Positions 1-6,400 of a stretch of 15,335 nt of DNA are shown in pieces. The notes under the pieces were generated by a model. It did no database searches and was not told the origin of the DNA. It was given only the letters and a program-made list of their open reading frames with translations. The DNA comes from an uncultured Oscillospiraceae bacterium (GTDB lineage: Bacteria > Bacillota > Clostridia > Oscillospirales > Ruminococcaceae): contig URKR01000039.1 in the NCBI GenBank assembly GCA_900548355.1, positions 1-15,335 on the forward strand. Direction: 5' to 3'. Made by a program: the position numbers and the translations under genes. Within the stretch, counting starts at the first letter, position 1. The number at the start of each line of letters is the position of its first letter.

Positions 1-2
1 CC

Positions 3-233
3 CAGGGCATCCACGGCAAGGCCACCACCCCCTACCTGCTGGCCAAGGTGAAGGCTAAAATCGCAGAGCTGGATCACTGGACTGATAAGCAGGAAACGAA
101 AGCTGCTGTGGACAACTTGATTCGGGATACCCTGTGGGCAGAACTTCCGGAGTGTTATGATGAGATCAGTATTTCGGGTTACCGGCGGAAAATCTACGAG
201 TATGTGTATACTCGGTACCCAGATGTAGCATAG
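3..233 (+). CDS. Chimeric remnant: PsuG-like piece fused to HsdR C-terminus (5' partial)
   Basis: The frame is open from the left edge of the window to TAG at 231-233. The first ~16 residues (QGIHGKATTPYLLAKV) resemble the C-terminal part of pseudouridine-5'-phosphate glycosidase, in the GKxxTPxLLAK region. From about position 51 the protein instead reads ELDHWTDKQETKAAV, then RDTLWAELP, then IYEYVYTRYPDVA. This is the helical C-terminal end of type I restriction endonuclease subunit R (HsdR), which normally holds WTDKQETK and (V/I)YxxVYxxYP motifs. Family recognition is from memory. The join looks like an in-frame recombination product, so neither parental enzyme is likely to be made. The HsdR motor and nuclease domains are absent from the window. 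A GTG at 48 could act as a start but has no convincing ribosome binding site. The PsuG assignment rests on few residues; the HsdR one is firmer. Confidence 0.55.
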   Translation, partial: QGIHGKATTPYLLAKVKAKIAELDHWTDKQETKAAVDNLIRDTLWAELPECYDEISISGYRRKIYEYVYTRYPDVA

Positions 234-268
234 CGTATTATTTTTGCCTGATATTTTGTAATTCTTAG

Positions 269-394
269 CGCCAAATTGCTACAAGCATCATCAATGGCAC
301 CACCCAGATCACGGATGGCATTTTCCAGACCATGGGCATTTGATGCCAAGTCCCTGTGCTCCGGCATGATTGGCGGAAAGGTGGCGGCCAAATA
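269..394 (+). pseudogene. Possible frameshifted C-terminal remnant, unknown protein
   Basis: Two short open stretches lie in different + frames. The first reads QIATSIINGTTQITDGIFQT and stops at TGA near 344. One nucleotide over, a second reads AFDAKSLCSGMIGGKVAAK and ends at TAA 392-394. A strong + strand terminator follows 15 nt later, as expected for the end of a real + gene. A single 1-nt indel would join the two. I cannot name the family; the composition is reminiscent of conjugative-element or phage structural proteins. The minus strand is also open here (194-628), so strand assignment rests mainly on the terminator orientation. Confidence 0.3.
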
Positions 395-408
395 AGCACG
401 CTGTATAG

Positions 409-442
409 AAAGGACGCAGACGATTTCGCCTGCGTCCTTTTT
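409..442 (+). terminator. Rho-independent terminator
   Basis: A perfect 11-bp stem, AAAGGACGCAG (409-419) with CTGCGTCCTTT (430-440), encloses a 10-nt loop and continues into a run of T (438-442). The T-tract lies on the + side, so it terminates transcription coming from the left and insulates the IS256 remnant. Confidence 0.85.
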
Positions 443-477
443 CACTGTGTCCAGACTATTGTCCTTAAGTGGACGGA

Positions 478-941
478 GGCCCCCAGTGGTAAGGTAGAAT
501 AAGTTTCGCAAAAATAAAGAGACATGGTTTGCAGCCCTCTGGTAGAATGAAGTCGCGACACACCATTCTGAAGGGAGACAGCAAACCATGTCCGAAAAGA
601 TTGTACAGCTGAACGAGGAAGTAATCAAGGGTCAAATCAAAGAGCTGGTACGAGGCAGCGTAGAGGAAACCCTCAACGAGCTGCTGGAGGCCGAGGCAGA
701 GAAACTTACCCAGGCGGCCCGGTACGAGCGCAATGAGCAGCGGCAGGGTTATCGCAGCGGCCACTACAGCCGCAACCTTACCACCACTTCCGGGGACGTT
801 ACCCTCAAGGTACCCAAGCTCAAAGGGATCTCCTTTGAGACCGCTATCATAGAGCGGTATCGCCGCAGGGAGAGCAGTGTGGAAGAAGCACTCATTGAGA
901 TGTACCTGGCAGGCGTATCCGTCCGGCGCGTGGAGGACATT
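478..941 (+). mobile_element. IS256-family element, left end only
   Basis: The element is recognised by its transposase N-terminus and by a leader containing two related motifs, GTGGTAAGGTAGAATAAG (486-503) and CTCTGGTAGAATGAAG, as seen near IS256-type ends. The left boundary is set approximately at GGCCCCCAGTGG. Homology to the transposase stops after the SVRRVEDI motif at about 941. The right two thirds, including the right terminal repeat and all catalytic residues, are missing. No target-site duplication can be assessed because only one end remains. The boundary near 478 is inferred. Confidence 0.7.
521..592 (+). promoter_or_regulatory. Hairpin enclosing transposase RBS and start codon
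   Basis: GACATGGTTTGC (521-532) is perfectly complementary to GCAAACCATGTC (581-592), and the latter contains the ATG at 588. Nested inside are CCCT (535-538) with AGGG (572-575), which is the core of the AAGGGAG ribosome binding site, and AGAATG (544-549) with CATTCT (564-569). In an mRNA starting upstream of 521, both ribosome binding site and start codon would be base-paired. Similar structures limit translation of read-through transcripts in IS10 and IS50; applying that role here is inference. Confidence 0.65.
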
Positions 942-998
942 GGCTTTGGATCCATGCAAAGTGAAAATTGTTCTGATAAAACGAATGGAGGCAATTGA
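588..998 (+). pseudogene. IS256-family (mutator-type) transposase, truncated
   Basis: This gene would encode a DDE transposase that moves the IS by a copy-out mechanism. Only the N-terminal ~118 residues are genuine: a helical start (MSEKIVQLNEEV), the RYERNEQRQGYRSGHYSR block, the GDVTLKVPKLKG strand region, and a YRRRESSVEEALIEMYLAGV helix ending at SVRRVEDI. The following ~18 residues to the TGA belong to unrelated sequence joined at the deletion point. Family members are about 400 aa, so all three catalytic acidic residues are gone and the product is inactive. The start at ATG 588 is supported by AAGGGAG at 571-577 and is buried in a hairpin. The truncation puts the IS promoter region directly in front of the flavodoxin remnants. 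Confidence 0.88.
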
Positions 999-1038
999 CA
1001 GGCTCCATGCAAGCGAAACTGTAATGGAGGAAATCTGA
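940..1038 (+). pseudogene. C-terminal fragment of unidentified gene
   Basis: Directly after the IS256 breakpoint a different frame runs open to TGA 1036-1038. It encodes residues such as KVKIVLIKRMEAIDRLHASE and ends TVMEEI. The stop abuts the GTG start of the flavodoxin remnant (TGAGTG), and the flavodoxin ribosome binding site lies inside this end, an arrangement typical of an operon. It is therefore probably the tail of the gene that preceded the flavodoxin before the IS256-linked deletion removed its front. I do not recognise the family. Confidence 0.4.
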
Positions 1039-1400
1039 GTGAAAAGCAAGAAAGGGATCATTTCTGTGGCTGTTTTAGCCTTGCTTGTAGTGGTGGCGTT
1101 TGTTGGGTATAACAAATTGAGAACCTGGACAGCTATGATGTGATTTTCCTTGGCTATCCCAACTGGAATGCGGATCTCCCTATGCCGCTGTATACTTTCC
1201 TGGAGGAATATGATTTCAGCGGGAAGACGATTATTCCCTTTACCACTCACGGGGGCAGCGGCTTTTCACGGACAATCCAGACAATTCAGGAACTGCAGCC
1301 TAACGCTACCATAATCGAGGACGGTCTCTCCATTTCCCGTAATAGTGTGCCTGACGCACAGGCGGACGTTACGGAATGGATTACAGGGCTGAACCTGTAA
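1039..1400 (+). pseudogene. Flavodoxin, internally deleted and frameshifted
   Basis: A GTG at 1039, 8 nt after GGAGG (1026-1030), opens a 26-residue N-terminus: a basic start (VKSKKG), then a hydrophobic segment (IISVAVLALLVVVAFVG) that would be a signal anchor. This frame then ends at a TGA near 1141. In another frame, from about 1116 to TAA 1398-1400, lies a clear flavodoxin C-terminal half: DSYDVIFLGYPNWNADLP, then FLEEYDFSGKTIIPF, then TTHGGSGFSRT, then a final strand and helix ending in EWITGLNL. These match the Flavodoxin_4 type (GYPxW, FCTHGGSGF). The FMN phosphate loop (TxTGNT) and roughly the first half of the fold are missing. The gene has lost an internal segment with a frame change and cannot encode a working electron carrier. 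Confidence 0.75.
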
Positions 1401-1455
1401 GATACTGCCATTACAGGCATTGAACCGCTTTCAGGCAGTAAGGGTACCATTTTTA

Positions 1456-1487
1456 CAAAGCCTGCCTTATGATTGAGGCAGGCTTTG
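1456..1487 (+). terminator. Perfect 12-bp hairpin, likely terminator
   Basis: CAAAGCCTGCCT (1456-1467) pairs with AGGCAGGCTTTG (1476-1487) around an 8-nt loop, 55 nt after the flavodoxin stop. The downstream T-tract is weak (GTCTT). An identical stem recurs at 2603-2634 after the EFR1 gene. Confidence 0.6.
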
Positions 1488-1656
1488 TCTTCGCGGCATC
1501 CCTGCCGCCGGACACCGCGATGCCCGCTACAAAATCTTTCGCGTGTTAGAAAGTTATCAGCCAAAGCAGACCGGCTGGTTTGACGCCGCAGCCGGAATCT
1601 GCATCACGGTGCACACAAATCACATACCTGTTTACAAAAAGTTCAAAGGAAGAACC
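1488..1656 (+). other. Non-coding or decayed stretch before the EFR1 gene
   Basis: A + frame is open from about 1477 to TAA near 1684 and includes KIFRVLESYQPKQTGWFDAA and ITVHTNHIPVYKKF. It has no good start or ribosome binding site, starts inside the terminator, and runs through the promoter at 1657-1687. It may be a fragment of a lost gene or chance. Nothing else is visible here. Confidence 0.3.
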
Positions 1657-1687
1657 TTGACCGGTTGCAACTACCGCAATATATAAT
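1657..1687 (+). promoter_or_regulatory. Promoter with 19-bp spacer (MerR-like geometry)
   Basis: TTGACC (1657-1662) is followed by a 19-bp spacer (1663-1681) and a perfect TATAAT (1682-1687). Long 19-bp spacers are characteristic of MerR-family-controlled promoters. The spacer contains the palindrome GTTGCAAC and a CGGT/ACCG dyad. An alternative -10, TATATA at 1680-1685, would give a normal 17-bp spacer. The transcript would have a ~65-nt leader before the EFR1 start at 1760. Confidence 0.5.
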
Positions 1688-1759
1688 CGATTGTGTAACG
1701 AAAGCAGCCAGGCAGATTCTGACAAGCAACAATCAAGAATGCAAAAAAGGAGCAGGAGT

Positions 1760-2524
1760 ATGGTTTTCTATTTTACCGGCACAGGCAATAGCCTTTACAT
1801 TGCACGGCGGATCGACAAGAACGCTGTCAGTATTCCGCAGGTGATGCGGGGGCAAGAGCGAACTTTTACGGACGAGGTGATTGGCGTTGTTTCGCCTGTC
1901 TACGGGCACGAAATGCCTGCTATGGTGAAGGATTTCATCCGGCAGGCAAACTTCCGCACGAAGGATTTATTCCTGATTCTCACTTACGGGAACCGCCATG
2001 GCGGCGCAGCGGAACTGGCGCTTCGGTTTTGCCAGGATTGCGGCAAACAGCCGGCCTACATCCATACGCTTTTGATGGCGGACAATTGGCTGCCTGCCTT
2101 TGATATGGAAGAGGAAAAACAGAAGGATAAGAATGTGGAAGGTCAGCTTGCCCATATCCTTGACGATTTAAAGGCCCAAAAGCACGAAATCTCTACGGTC
2201 ACGGATTCAGACCGGGCGGTACATCGGCAGTTCCTCCAGTCTGCCGGGCAGATGCCAGCAGACGCCTGGCAGCATCTGATCCGGGTAAGTAGCCGATGCG
2301 CAGGCTGCGGGGTCTGTGAGAAGGTCTGTCCTTCCGGTTCCATCCATGTGGAGAATGGGCGGGCCGTACATGTCCCGGGCGGCTGTCAAACCTGCCTGGC
2401 CTGTGTCCATGCCTGCCCCGAAAAAGCCATTGGACTGACCGTACCAGAGAAAAATCCCCAGGCTCGCTACCGTAACCCGCATGTTTCGCTGAGCGAGATA
2501 ATCAGGGCCAACGGGCGGCACTGA
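1760..2524 (+). CDS. EFR1-family flavodoxin/ferredoxin protein
   Basis: The 254-aa protein is predicted to be a cytoplasmic electron-transfer protein combining an FMN-binding flavodoxin-like domain with two [4Fe-4S] clusters. The N-terminus MVFYFTGTGNSLYIARRI holds the FMN phosphate-binding FTGTGNS loop; VVSPVYGHEMP (~43-53) and LTYGNRHGG (~74-82) are the other flavin-facing loops. Near the C-terminus are two CxxCxxCxxxC motifs: C180/183/186/190 and C209/212/215/219, each followed by P. This order matches the EFR1 family of Clostridia. ATG 1760 is chosen because the AGGAGCAGGAG stretch ends 1-2 nt before it, with AGGAG (1749-1753) at 6 nt, and because the protein begins there like its family. 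An in-frame upstream extension to 1691 lacks these features. The gene is monocistronic, behind the promoter at 1657-1687 and followed by two hairpins. Redox partners are unknown. Confidence 0.88.
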   Translation: MVFYFTGTGNSLYIARRIDKNAVSIPQVMRGQERTFTDEVIGVVSPVYGHEMPAMVKDFIRQANFRTKDLFLILTYGNRHGGAAELALRFCQDCGKQPAYIHTLLMADNWLPAFDMEEEKQKDKNVEGQLAHILDDLKAQKHEISTVTDSDRAVHRQFLQSAGQMPADAWQHLIRVSSRCAGCGVCEKVCPSGSIHVENGRAVHVPGGCQTCLACVHACPEKAIGLTVPEKNPQARYRNPHVSLSEIIRANGRH

Positions 2525-2602
2525 CAGAAAAAGGAAACAGATGCCTTCTATAAAAAATTGATGCGTGTTGGGGGTGAAAATGGCTTCCTGCATAAGCGTT
2601 TT

Positions 2603-2634
2603 CAAAGCCTGCCTTGTTGCCGAGGCAGGCTTTG
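2603..2634 (+). terminator. 12-bp hairpin identical in stem to 1456-1487
   Basis: CAAAGCCTGCCT (2603-2614) pairs with AGGCAGGCTTTG (2623-2634). The stem equals that at 1456-1487, but the loop differs (TGTTGCCG here, TATGATTG there). It lacks its own T-run and precedes a canonical terminator by 9 nt. Confidence 0.55.
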
Positions 2635-2643
2635 CCTTTGTTG

Positions 2644-2666
2644 CCCCGGTCTTGCCGGGGTTTTTT
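2644..2666 (+). terminator. Rho-independent terminator after EFR1 gene
   Basis: CCCCGG (2644-2649) and CCGGGG (2655-2660) form a GC-only stem with a 5-nt loop, immediately followed by TTTTTT (2661-2666). It ends the EFR1 transcript about 120 nt after its stop. Confidence 0.88.
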
Positions 2667-2891
2667 ATTTTTAGGGCTTTTGCCGGTGCAATGCGCGTGG
2701 GAAGAGCCGGAAGGAGAGAGAAGCATCGCACAATAACGATATAAAATCCTGACATTATTCAAAGCGGCTTCGTGATTTTGCTGATATTCTGGCCCTGAAA
2801 AGTACACGTTTATGTATGGACTGGAAAAAGTTAACAAGATACGCTACCTTTAGCGATTCTGCAACGGATTTCTAGAGGAGGTGTCTTCAAG
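2667..2891 (+). other. Intergenic leader of the XRE gene
   Basis: There is no credible gene in this stretch. TGATATTCT (2782-2790) resembles an extended -10 box (TG-n-TATTCT) without an obvious -35 and could drive the XRE gene with a ~95-nt leader. A TTAACA at 2831 lacks a good partner -10. AGAGGAGGTG (2874-2883) is the XRE ribosome binding site. Confidence 0.3.
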
Positions 2892-3179
2892 ATGTTGAAA
2901 GTATCATATCGTCCGAATCAATCCCCAAAGAACCTTTTTTCCCAGGATGTCTTTGCAAAGAGATGCAAACAGGGGCTGACCCAGGAACAAATGGCGGAAT
3001 ATCTGTTTGTCTCGGTGAATGCCTACAAGAAGATTGAGGCAGGGCATATTCCCAAAACCGGCTTCTTTTTGCTTATCTGTGCGAAACTGGGGTTGGAACC
3101 GATGGATTATTTGGAAGAGGCACTGAAGCAGGAGAAACGCGATGTACTTTTACAGGTCCAAGAAACAGAAACTGTATGA
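2892..3179 (+). CDS. XRE-family helix-turn-helix regulator
   Basis: This is a small (95 aa) DNA-binding protein, predicted to act as a transcription regulator. Residues ~18-75 form a Cro/C1-type HTH: DVFAKRCKQGLTQEQMAEYL holds helices 1-2, SVNAYKKIEAGHIP the recognition helix and turn, and LLICAKLGLEPMDYL the closing helices. The family's LTQEQxA and KxExG signatures are both visible. A short charged tail follows with no ligand domain. AGGAGG at 2876-2881 lies 10 nt before ATG 2892 and sets the start. The last 38 nt overlap the following gene, so the two are translationally coupled. The target DNA is unknown. The extended N-terminus (SYRPNQSPKNLFSQD) precedes the HTH and may be an arm. Regulation of its own promoter would be usual for the family but is not shown here. 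Confidence 0.8.
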   Translation: MLKVSYRPNQSPKNLFSQDVFAKRCKQGLTQEQMAEYLFVSVNAYKKIEAGHIPKTGFFLLICAKLGLEPMDYLEEALKQEKRDVLLQVQETETV

Positions 3180-3366
3180 TCCCGAACTGGGGCAGCATGT
3201 TTCTTTCGGCATTGGCGTCTGGAAGCCGTTTGCCGCCGCTCCGGTTCTGTTTATCCCGGACGTTTCTTCAGATGGGAAAGCGGTTCGGAGGCTTGCGCTG
3301 CGCTGCACGCTCTGCCAGCTAGATCCGCTCCATCTGTGGGATGTAGTGGAAGATTTTATCGGCTGA
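3142..3366 (+). CDS. DUF6514-like small protein
   Basis: This 74-aa protein of unknown function starts at ATG 3142, with GGAG at 3131-3134 seven nucleotides upstream. It lies inside the XRE gene in another frame, with a 38-nt overlap, so its translation is probably coupled to that gene. Its C-terminal motif, LDPLHLWDVVEDFIG, matches the Lxx.HLxDVVEDF ending I associate with DUF6514 of Clostridia. The middle, SFGIGVWKP, then PDVSSDGKAVRRLALRC, fits the small beta-sheet core expected of that family. There is no signal peptide or TM segment, so it is probably cytoplasmic. The partnership with an XRE regulator suggests a regulatory pair, which is inference. A perfect hairpin 25 nt downstream ends the unit. 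Family recognition is from memory. Confidence 0.65.
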   Translation: MYFYRSKKQKLYDPELGQHVSFGIGVWKPFAAAPVLFIPDVSSDGKAVRRLALRCTLCQLDPLHLWDVVEDFIG

Positions 3367-3391
3367 AGCCTGAAAACCTGTAATGTACAAA

Positions 3392-3429
3392 CGCAAACAG
3401 GCCCGTATGGACCCACGGGCCTGTTTGCG
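3392..3429. terminator. 15-bp perfect hairpin between convergent genes
   Basis: CGCAAACAGGCCCGT (3392-3406) pairs with ACGGGCCTGTTTGCG (3415-3429) around an 8-nt loop. It lies between the DUF6514-like gene (+) and the end of the FtsX permease (-, 3483). Neither side has a strong T-run (CAACTTTTT begins 4 nt downstream on +), so it may be a bidirectional terminator of moderate strength. Confidence 0.65.
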
Positions 3430-3482
3430 CTGCAACTTTTTAAAACAGTGTTTCTGCTGCTGTGCGCAGGACCCAACCACGG

Positions 3483-5717
3483 TTAGCGGAGGCTGTCGTC
3501 CTTCAGCAATTCACTCAAATCCGAATGCAGGACCTTTCGCGCGCCAAGCGCGTAAGCCAGCGCCACAGCGCCCACAATCAGGGCGGCAAAAAGAACGATG
3601 GGCACAACCGGCGCACGCGCCAGGAAAACGCCGGGGTCCAGGTAGCTTGCCTGCAGCATAAAAGCTACCACCAGCACGGTAAGCGGAAATGTGATAACAA
3701 GCGGCCGCCCGGCAATGACAGCGGCTTCTATCCAGAACAAGCTGCGCAGTTCCTGCGGGGTCATGCCGATGGCAAGATAGCGGGCAAATTCACGCCGCCG
3801 CTGCCCCACAAAACCCAGCGTGTTCAAAAAGACATTGGCGAGCCCAATCGCAGCCAGCAACACGCAGAATGCCCCCAAAATGGCTTGTGCGCCGGCAATC
3901 ATGCGGTCATTTGAAAGGCGATCGGCAATGCGGTTTTCAACGGTGGCCTTGTAACCGGCCCCTGCCAGCAGGTCAGACACGGCAGTTTGCAGCGCCTCGC
4001 AATCGGCCAGGGTGGTGGCGCCTTCGCCAAGGACCCGGATCAGCAGCGTAGAATCACCAACCGGGCCGGCGGTTTCCAGCACACCGCTTTGCCACAAACT
4101 CAGCGGTATAAACAAGGTCAGGGTGTACTGGTCATATTCCTCCCGCAGGTTGGGTGGGGCGGTTGTACTGCCAAGCAGGGGGAGCGTCCCGGCGGGGGCA
4201 CCGTCAGCGGCGGCCAGGGTCAGGGCTGTGGTATCAGGCTGCACAAACGGCAGATAGATCCGATCCCGAAAATTGCTGTGCAGGCTGTCCCATACCCGGT
4301 TGAGAAGAACCGCGCCGTTTAGCGAGGGGGAAACCCCCGTTTCTTCACAGTAGGCAAGGAAGCTCTGGTCGTCCATCACAACCACCGGCGCATCCACAAG
4401 CCAGTTTTCCCCAAGGGAGACGGCGTCGGCACCGGCCACGGCGGATAACCCGCCCAGGGCCTGCAAGGCGTCGCTCTGGGCGCTTTGCGGCAGCAGGCAG
4501 TGCGTTTCGGCCTTCTCATACACCACACAGCTTTCAATGCCGGGCAGAGCCTGCAATTCATCGGTCAATGCAAAGTCGGCCAGCGCTGTTTGCGGAACGG
4601 TAGCCATCACATCCCAAGCATCCTGATACCGCGAAAAATAGGTCATGTCGGTACTGATGCCTGACAATGTAAAGAAGCAAAGCATCGCCGTGAAGCCCAA
4701 AAAGGATAGGAGCAGTGAAACATTGGCGATCCGCATGGACTTTTTCTGGGCGCGCAAAGCGCCGCCGGCCAGTTCCCCGCGTACGCCAAACCACAATCGC
4801 AGCAGCCGTGCCGGTTTATATCGCTTTGCGCGCCGGGGGGCGCTGGGGGCAGGGCCGTCCCGCAGCGCTTCCAGCGGGGACATCCGGCTCAAACGGTGCG
4901 CCGGAAGCCAGGCTGACACCAACACGGTGCCAAAGGCGGCCACTGCCAGCCCGGCCACGACCAGGGGATGCAGCTGAAAGGTTGCTGCATGCCGCCCGGC
5001 TACATCGGCCGCCGCGGCGTTGACAGCCGCCAGCGCCCCGAAGCAAGCGCAAAAACCCAGCAGCAGGCCAAGAAGAAGCGGCGCCAGGGCCAGGGCGGCG
5101 GCCTCCTGCAAAAGGCAGGTGCGGATCTGGCGCGGCGTGGCGCCGATGCTGGCCAGAATCCCGAATTGGTGCAGGCGCGCTTGCATGGTGATTTCAAACG
5201 AATTGCGGATCAGCAGAACCAGCGCGGCCGCCACAACGCCGAGCACAGCCAAAAAGAAAGGCAGCAACAGCGATGGGGTGGGATCGTTTGGATTTCTCAC
5301 AAGGTATCGTGACAGCAGAAGATCGTGGGTGGCGATGGCTTCGTCCGAAAGCGCCAAACGATCTTTGATCTGCGCAAGATCGCGGAACATATCGCCGCGT
5401 TCTTTGAACGTCAGATCCAGTATGGCGGTATGTGGATCGGACAGTGCCTGGTTAACCGTTACGGTTTTGATGTTGGCGTACTGTTCCAGCGTTTCGATGG
5501 TCTGTGCAAGGGCAGAATCAGTCTGTGAAACCGTCAGCCTTGCTTCCCAGCTGCCTTCTTCCAGGGTGATCTGCTCAAGGTCATAGACCCAGAGGTTAAA
5601 AAACAGGCTGCCCGCCAGCGCCAGGAAGAACGCGGCAGCCAGCGCAGCAGCCGCTACGGTCCACCCGGCGGCCCGGTTGTGCGCCAGGTAGCTGCGGGAA
5701 AAATCCTTCCACATCAT
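3483..5717 (-). CDS. ABC exporter permease, duplicated FtsX domains
   Basis: This 744-aa membrane protein is the permease half of an ABC exporter with the ATPase encoded just upstream. Its layout is repeated. TM1 (~20-42), an extracytoplasmic part (~45-148), and three TMs (~150-170, 206-232, 250-272) form half one. TM5 (~331-354), a second extracytoplasmic part, and three C-terminal TMs form half two. Each half has the FtsX/MacB cytoplasmic loop motif: FGILASIGATPRQIRTCLLQEA (~185-206) and, near the C-terminus, FARYLAIGMTPQELRSLF. This 4+4 topology differs from the 10-TM BceB permeases. ATG 5717 follows GGAGG with 5 nt spacing, 2 nt after the ATPase stop; ATG 5714 and GTG 5723 are alternatives. 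The cargo is unknown: peptides, lipids or envelope substrates are family possibilities. Confidence 0.85.
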   Translation of the reverse strand: MMWKDFSRSYLAHNRAAGWTVAAAALAAAFFLALAGSLFFNLWVYDLEQITLEEGSWEARLTVSQTDSALAQTIETLEQYANIKTVTVNQALSDPHTAILDLTFKERGDMFRDLAQIKDRLALSDEAIATHDLLLSRYLVRNPNDPTPSLLLPFFLAVLGVVAAALVLLIRNSFEITMQARLHQFGILASIGATPRQIRTCLLQEAAALALAPLLLGLLLGFCACFGALAAVNAAAADVAGRHAATFQLHPLVVAGLAVAAFGTVLVSAWLPAHRLSRMSPLEALRDGPAPSAPRRAKRYKPARLLRLWFGVRGELAGGALRAQKKSMRIANVSLLLSFLGFTAMLCFFTLSGISTDMTYFSRYQDAWDVMATVPQTALADFALTDELQALPGIESCVVYEKAETHCLLPQSAQSDALQALGGLSAVAGADAVSLGENWLVDAPVVVMDDQSFLAYCEETGVSPSLNGAVLLNRVWDSLHSNFRDRIYLPFVQPDTTALTLAAADGAPAGTLPLLGSTTAPPNLREEYDQYTLTLFIPLSLWQSGVLETAGPVGDSTLLIRVLGEGATTLADCEALQTAVSDLLAGAGYKATVENRIADRLSNDRMIAGAQAILGAFCVLLAAIGLANVFLNTLGFVGQRRREFARYLAIGMTPQELRSLFWIEAAVIAGRPLVITFPLTVLVVAFMLQASYLDPGVFLARAPVVPIVLFAALIVGAVALAYALGARKVLHSDLSELLKDDSLR

Positions 5718-5719
5718 CG

Positions 5720-6400
5720 TCACCTCCGCTGCACATCGCTGACAATCTGTCCGTCGCTCAGCGTAATGACCCTGTCTGCCTGAGCGGCCAGCTGTTCGTC
5801 ATGGGTGACAAGCAGAATGGTCTGGTTCAGGTTGCGGTGAAACAACCGCAGCAGATCCAGAATTTCGGTGCTGTTGCGGCGGTCCAGATTGCCGGTGGGT
5901 TCATCGGCCAGAAGCAGCGACGGGCGGTAGCAAAGCGCCCGGGCAATTGCCACCCGCTGCTGCTGCCCGCCGGAAAGCTGGCCCGGAAGCGCATGCAGTT
6001 TGTCCTGCAGGCCAAGCGTCTGTACAAGGCTTTGGAACAGCGCCGGGTCGGGCTTGCGTTTGTCCAGCAGCAGCGGCATGGCAATGTTCTTCTCTACACT
6101 CAAGGTGGGAATAAGATTGAAAAACTGGTAAATCAGCCCCACCTTGCGCCGCCGGAAAAGTGCGGCCTGGGTGGGTGTGAGCGTGCCGACATCCACCCCG
6201 TCCACCTGTACGCTGCCGGCTGTGGGCGAATCCACGCTGGCCAGCAGGTGCAGCAGCGTGGATTTGCCCGACCCGGAAGCCCCGACAACCGCGACAAACG
6301 CGCCGCTCTGTACCGCAAGGTCTACACCGCGCAGCGCATGCACGGCCGTATTGCCGCTGCCATAGGTTTTGCCGAGGCCCTTACATTGAATCAGATCCAT
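5720..6400 (-). CDS. ABC transporter ATPase (MacB/LolD-type)
   Basis: This 226-aa cytoplasmic ATPase drives the FtsX permease. Every motif is intact: Walker A GASGSGKST (40-48), Q-loop YQFFNL with Q92, signature LSGGQQQR (142-149), Walker B and D-loop LLLADEPTGNLD (162-173), and switch histidine in VTHD (H200). The QFFNLIPTLSVEKNI stretch is typical of the LolD/MacB/BceA class that pairs with FtsX permeases. ATG 6400 is preferred over the in-frame TTG 6403 because AGGAGG lies 8 nt upstream of it. The first 20 nt overlap the kinase gene, and the stop sits 2 nt before the permease start, so all are one operon with coupled translation. Length is normal for the family. Confidence 0.93.
   Translation of the reverse strand: MDLIQCKGLGKTYGSGNTAVHALRGVDLAVQSGAFVAVVGASGSGKSTLLHLLASVDSPTAGSVQVDGVDVGTLTPTQAALFRRRKVGLIYQFFNLIPTLSVEKNIAMPLLLDKRKPDPALFQSLVQTLGLQDKLHALPGQLSGGQQQRVAIARALCYRPSLLLADEPTGNLDRRNSTEILDLLRLFHRNLNQTILLVTHDEQLAAQADRVITLSDGQIVSDVQRR

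Noticed and set aside
194..628. Minus-strand open frame of 144 codons with a plausible helical sequence (residues such as HRDLASNAHGLENAIRDL)
   Set aside because: It runs antisense into the HsdR C-terminus and the IS256 leader, has no good ribosome binding site, and the nearby terminator points along the + strand.
465..1250. Long minus-strand open frame antisense to the IS256 transposase
   Set aside because: It crosses the IS boundary and the flavodoxin remnants and shows no family motif; the + strand reading is clearly the real one.
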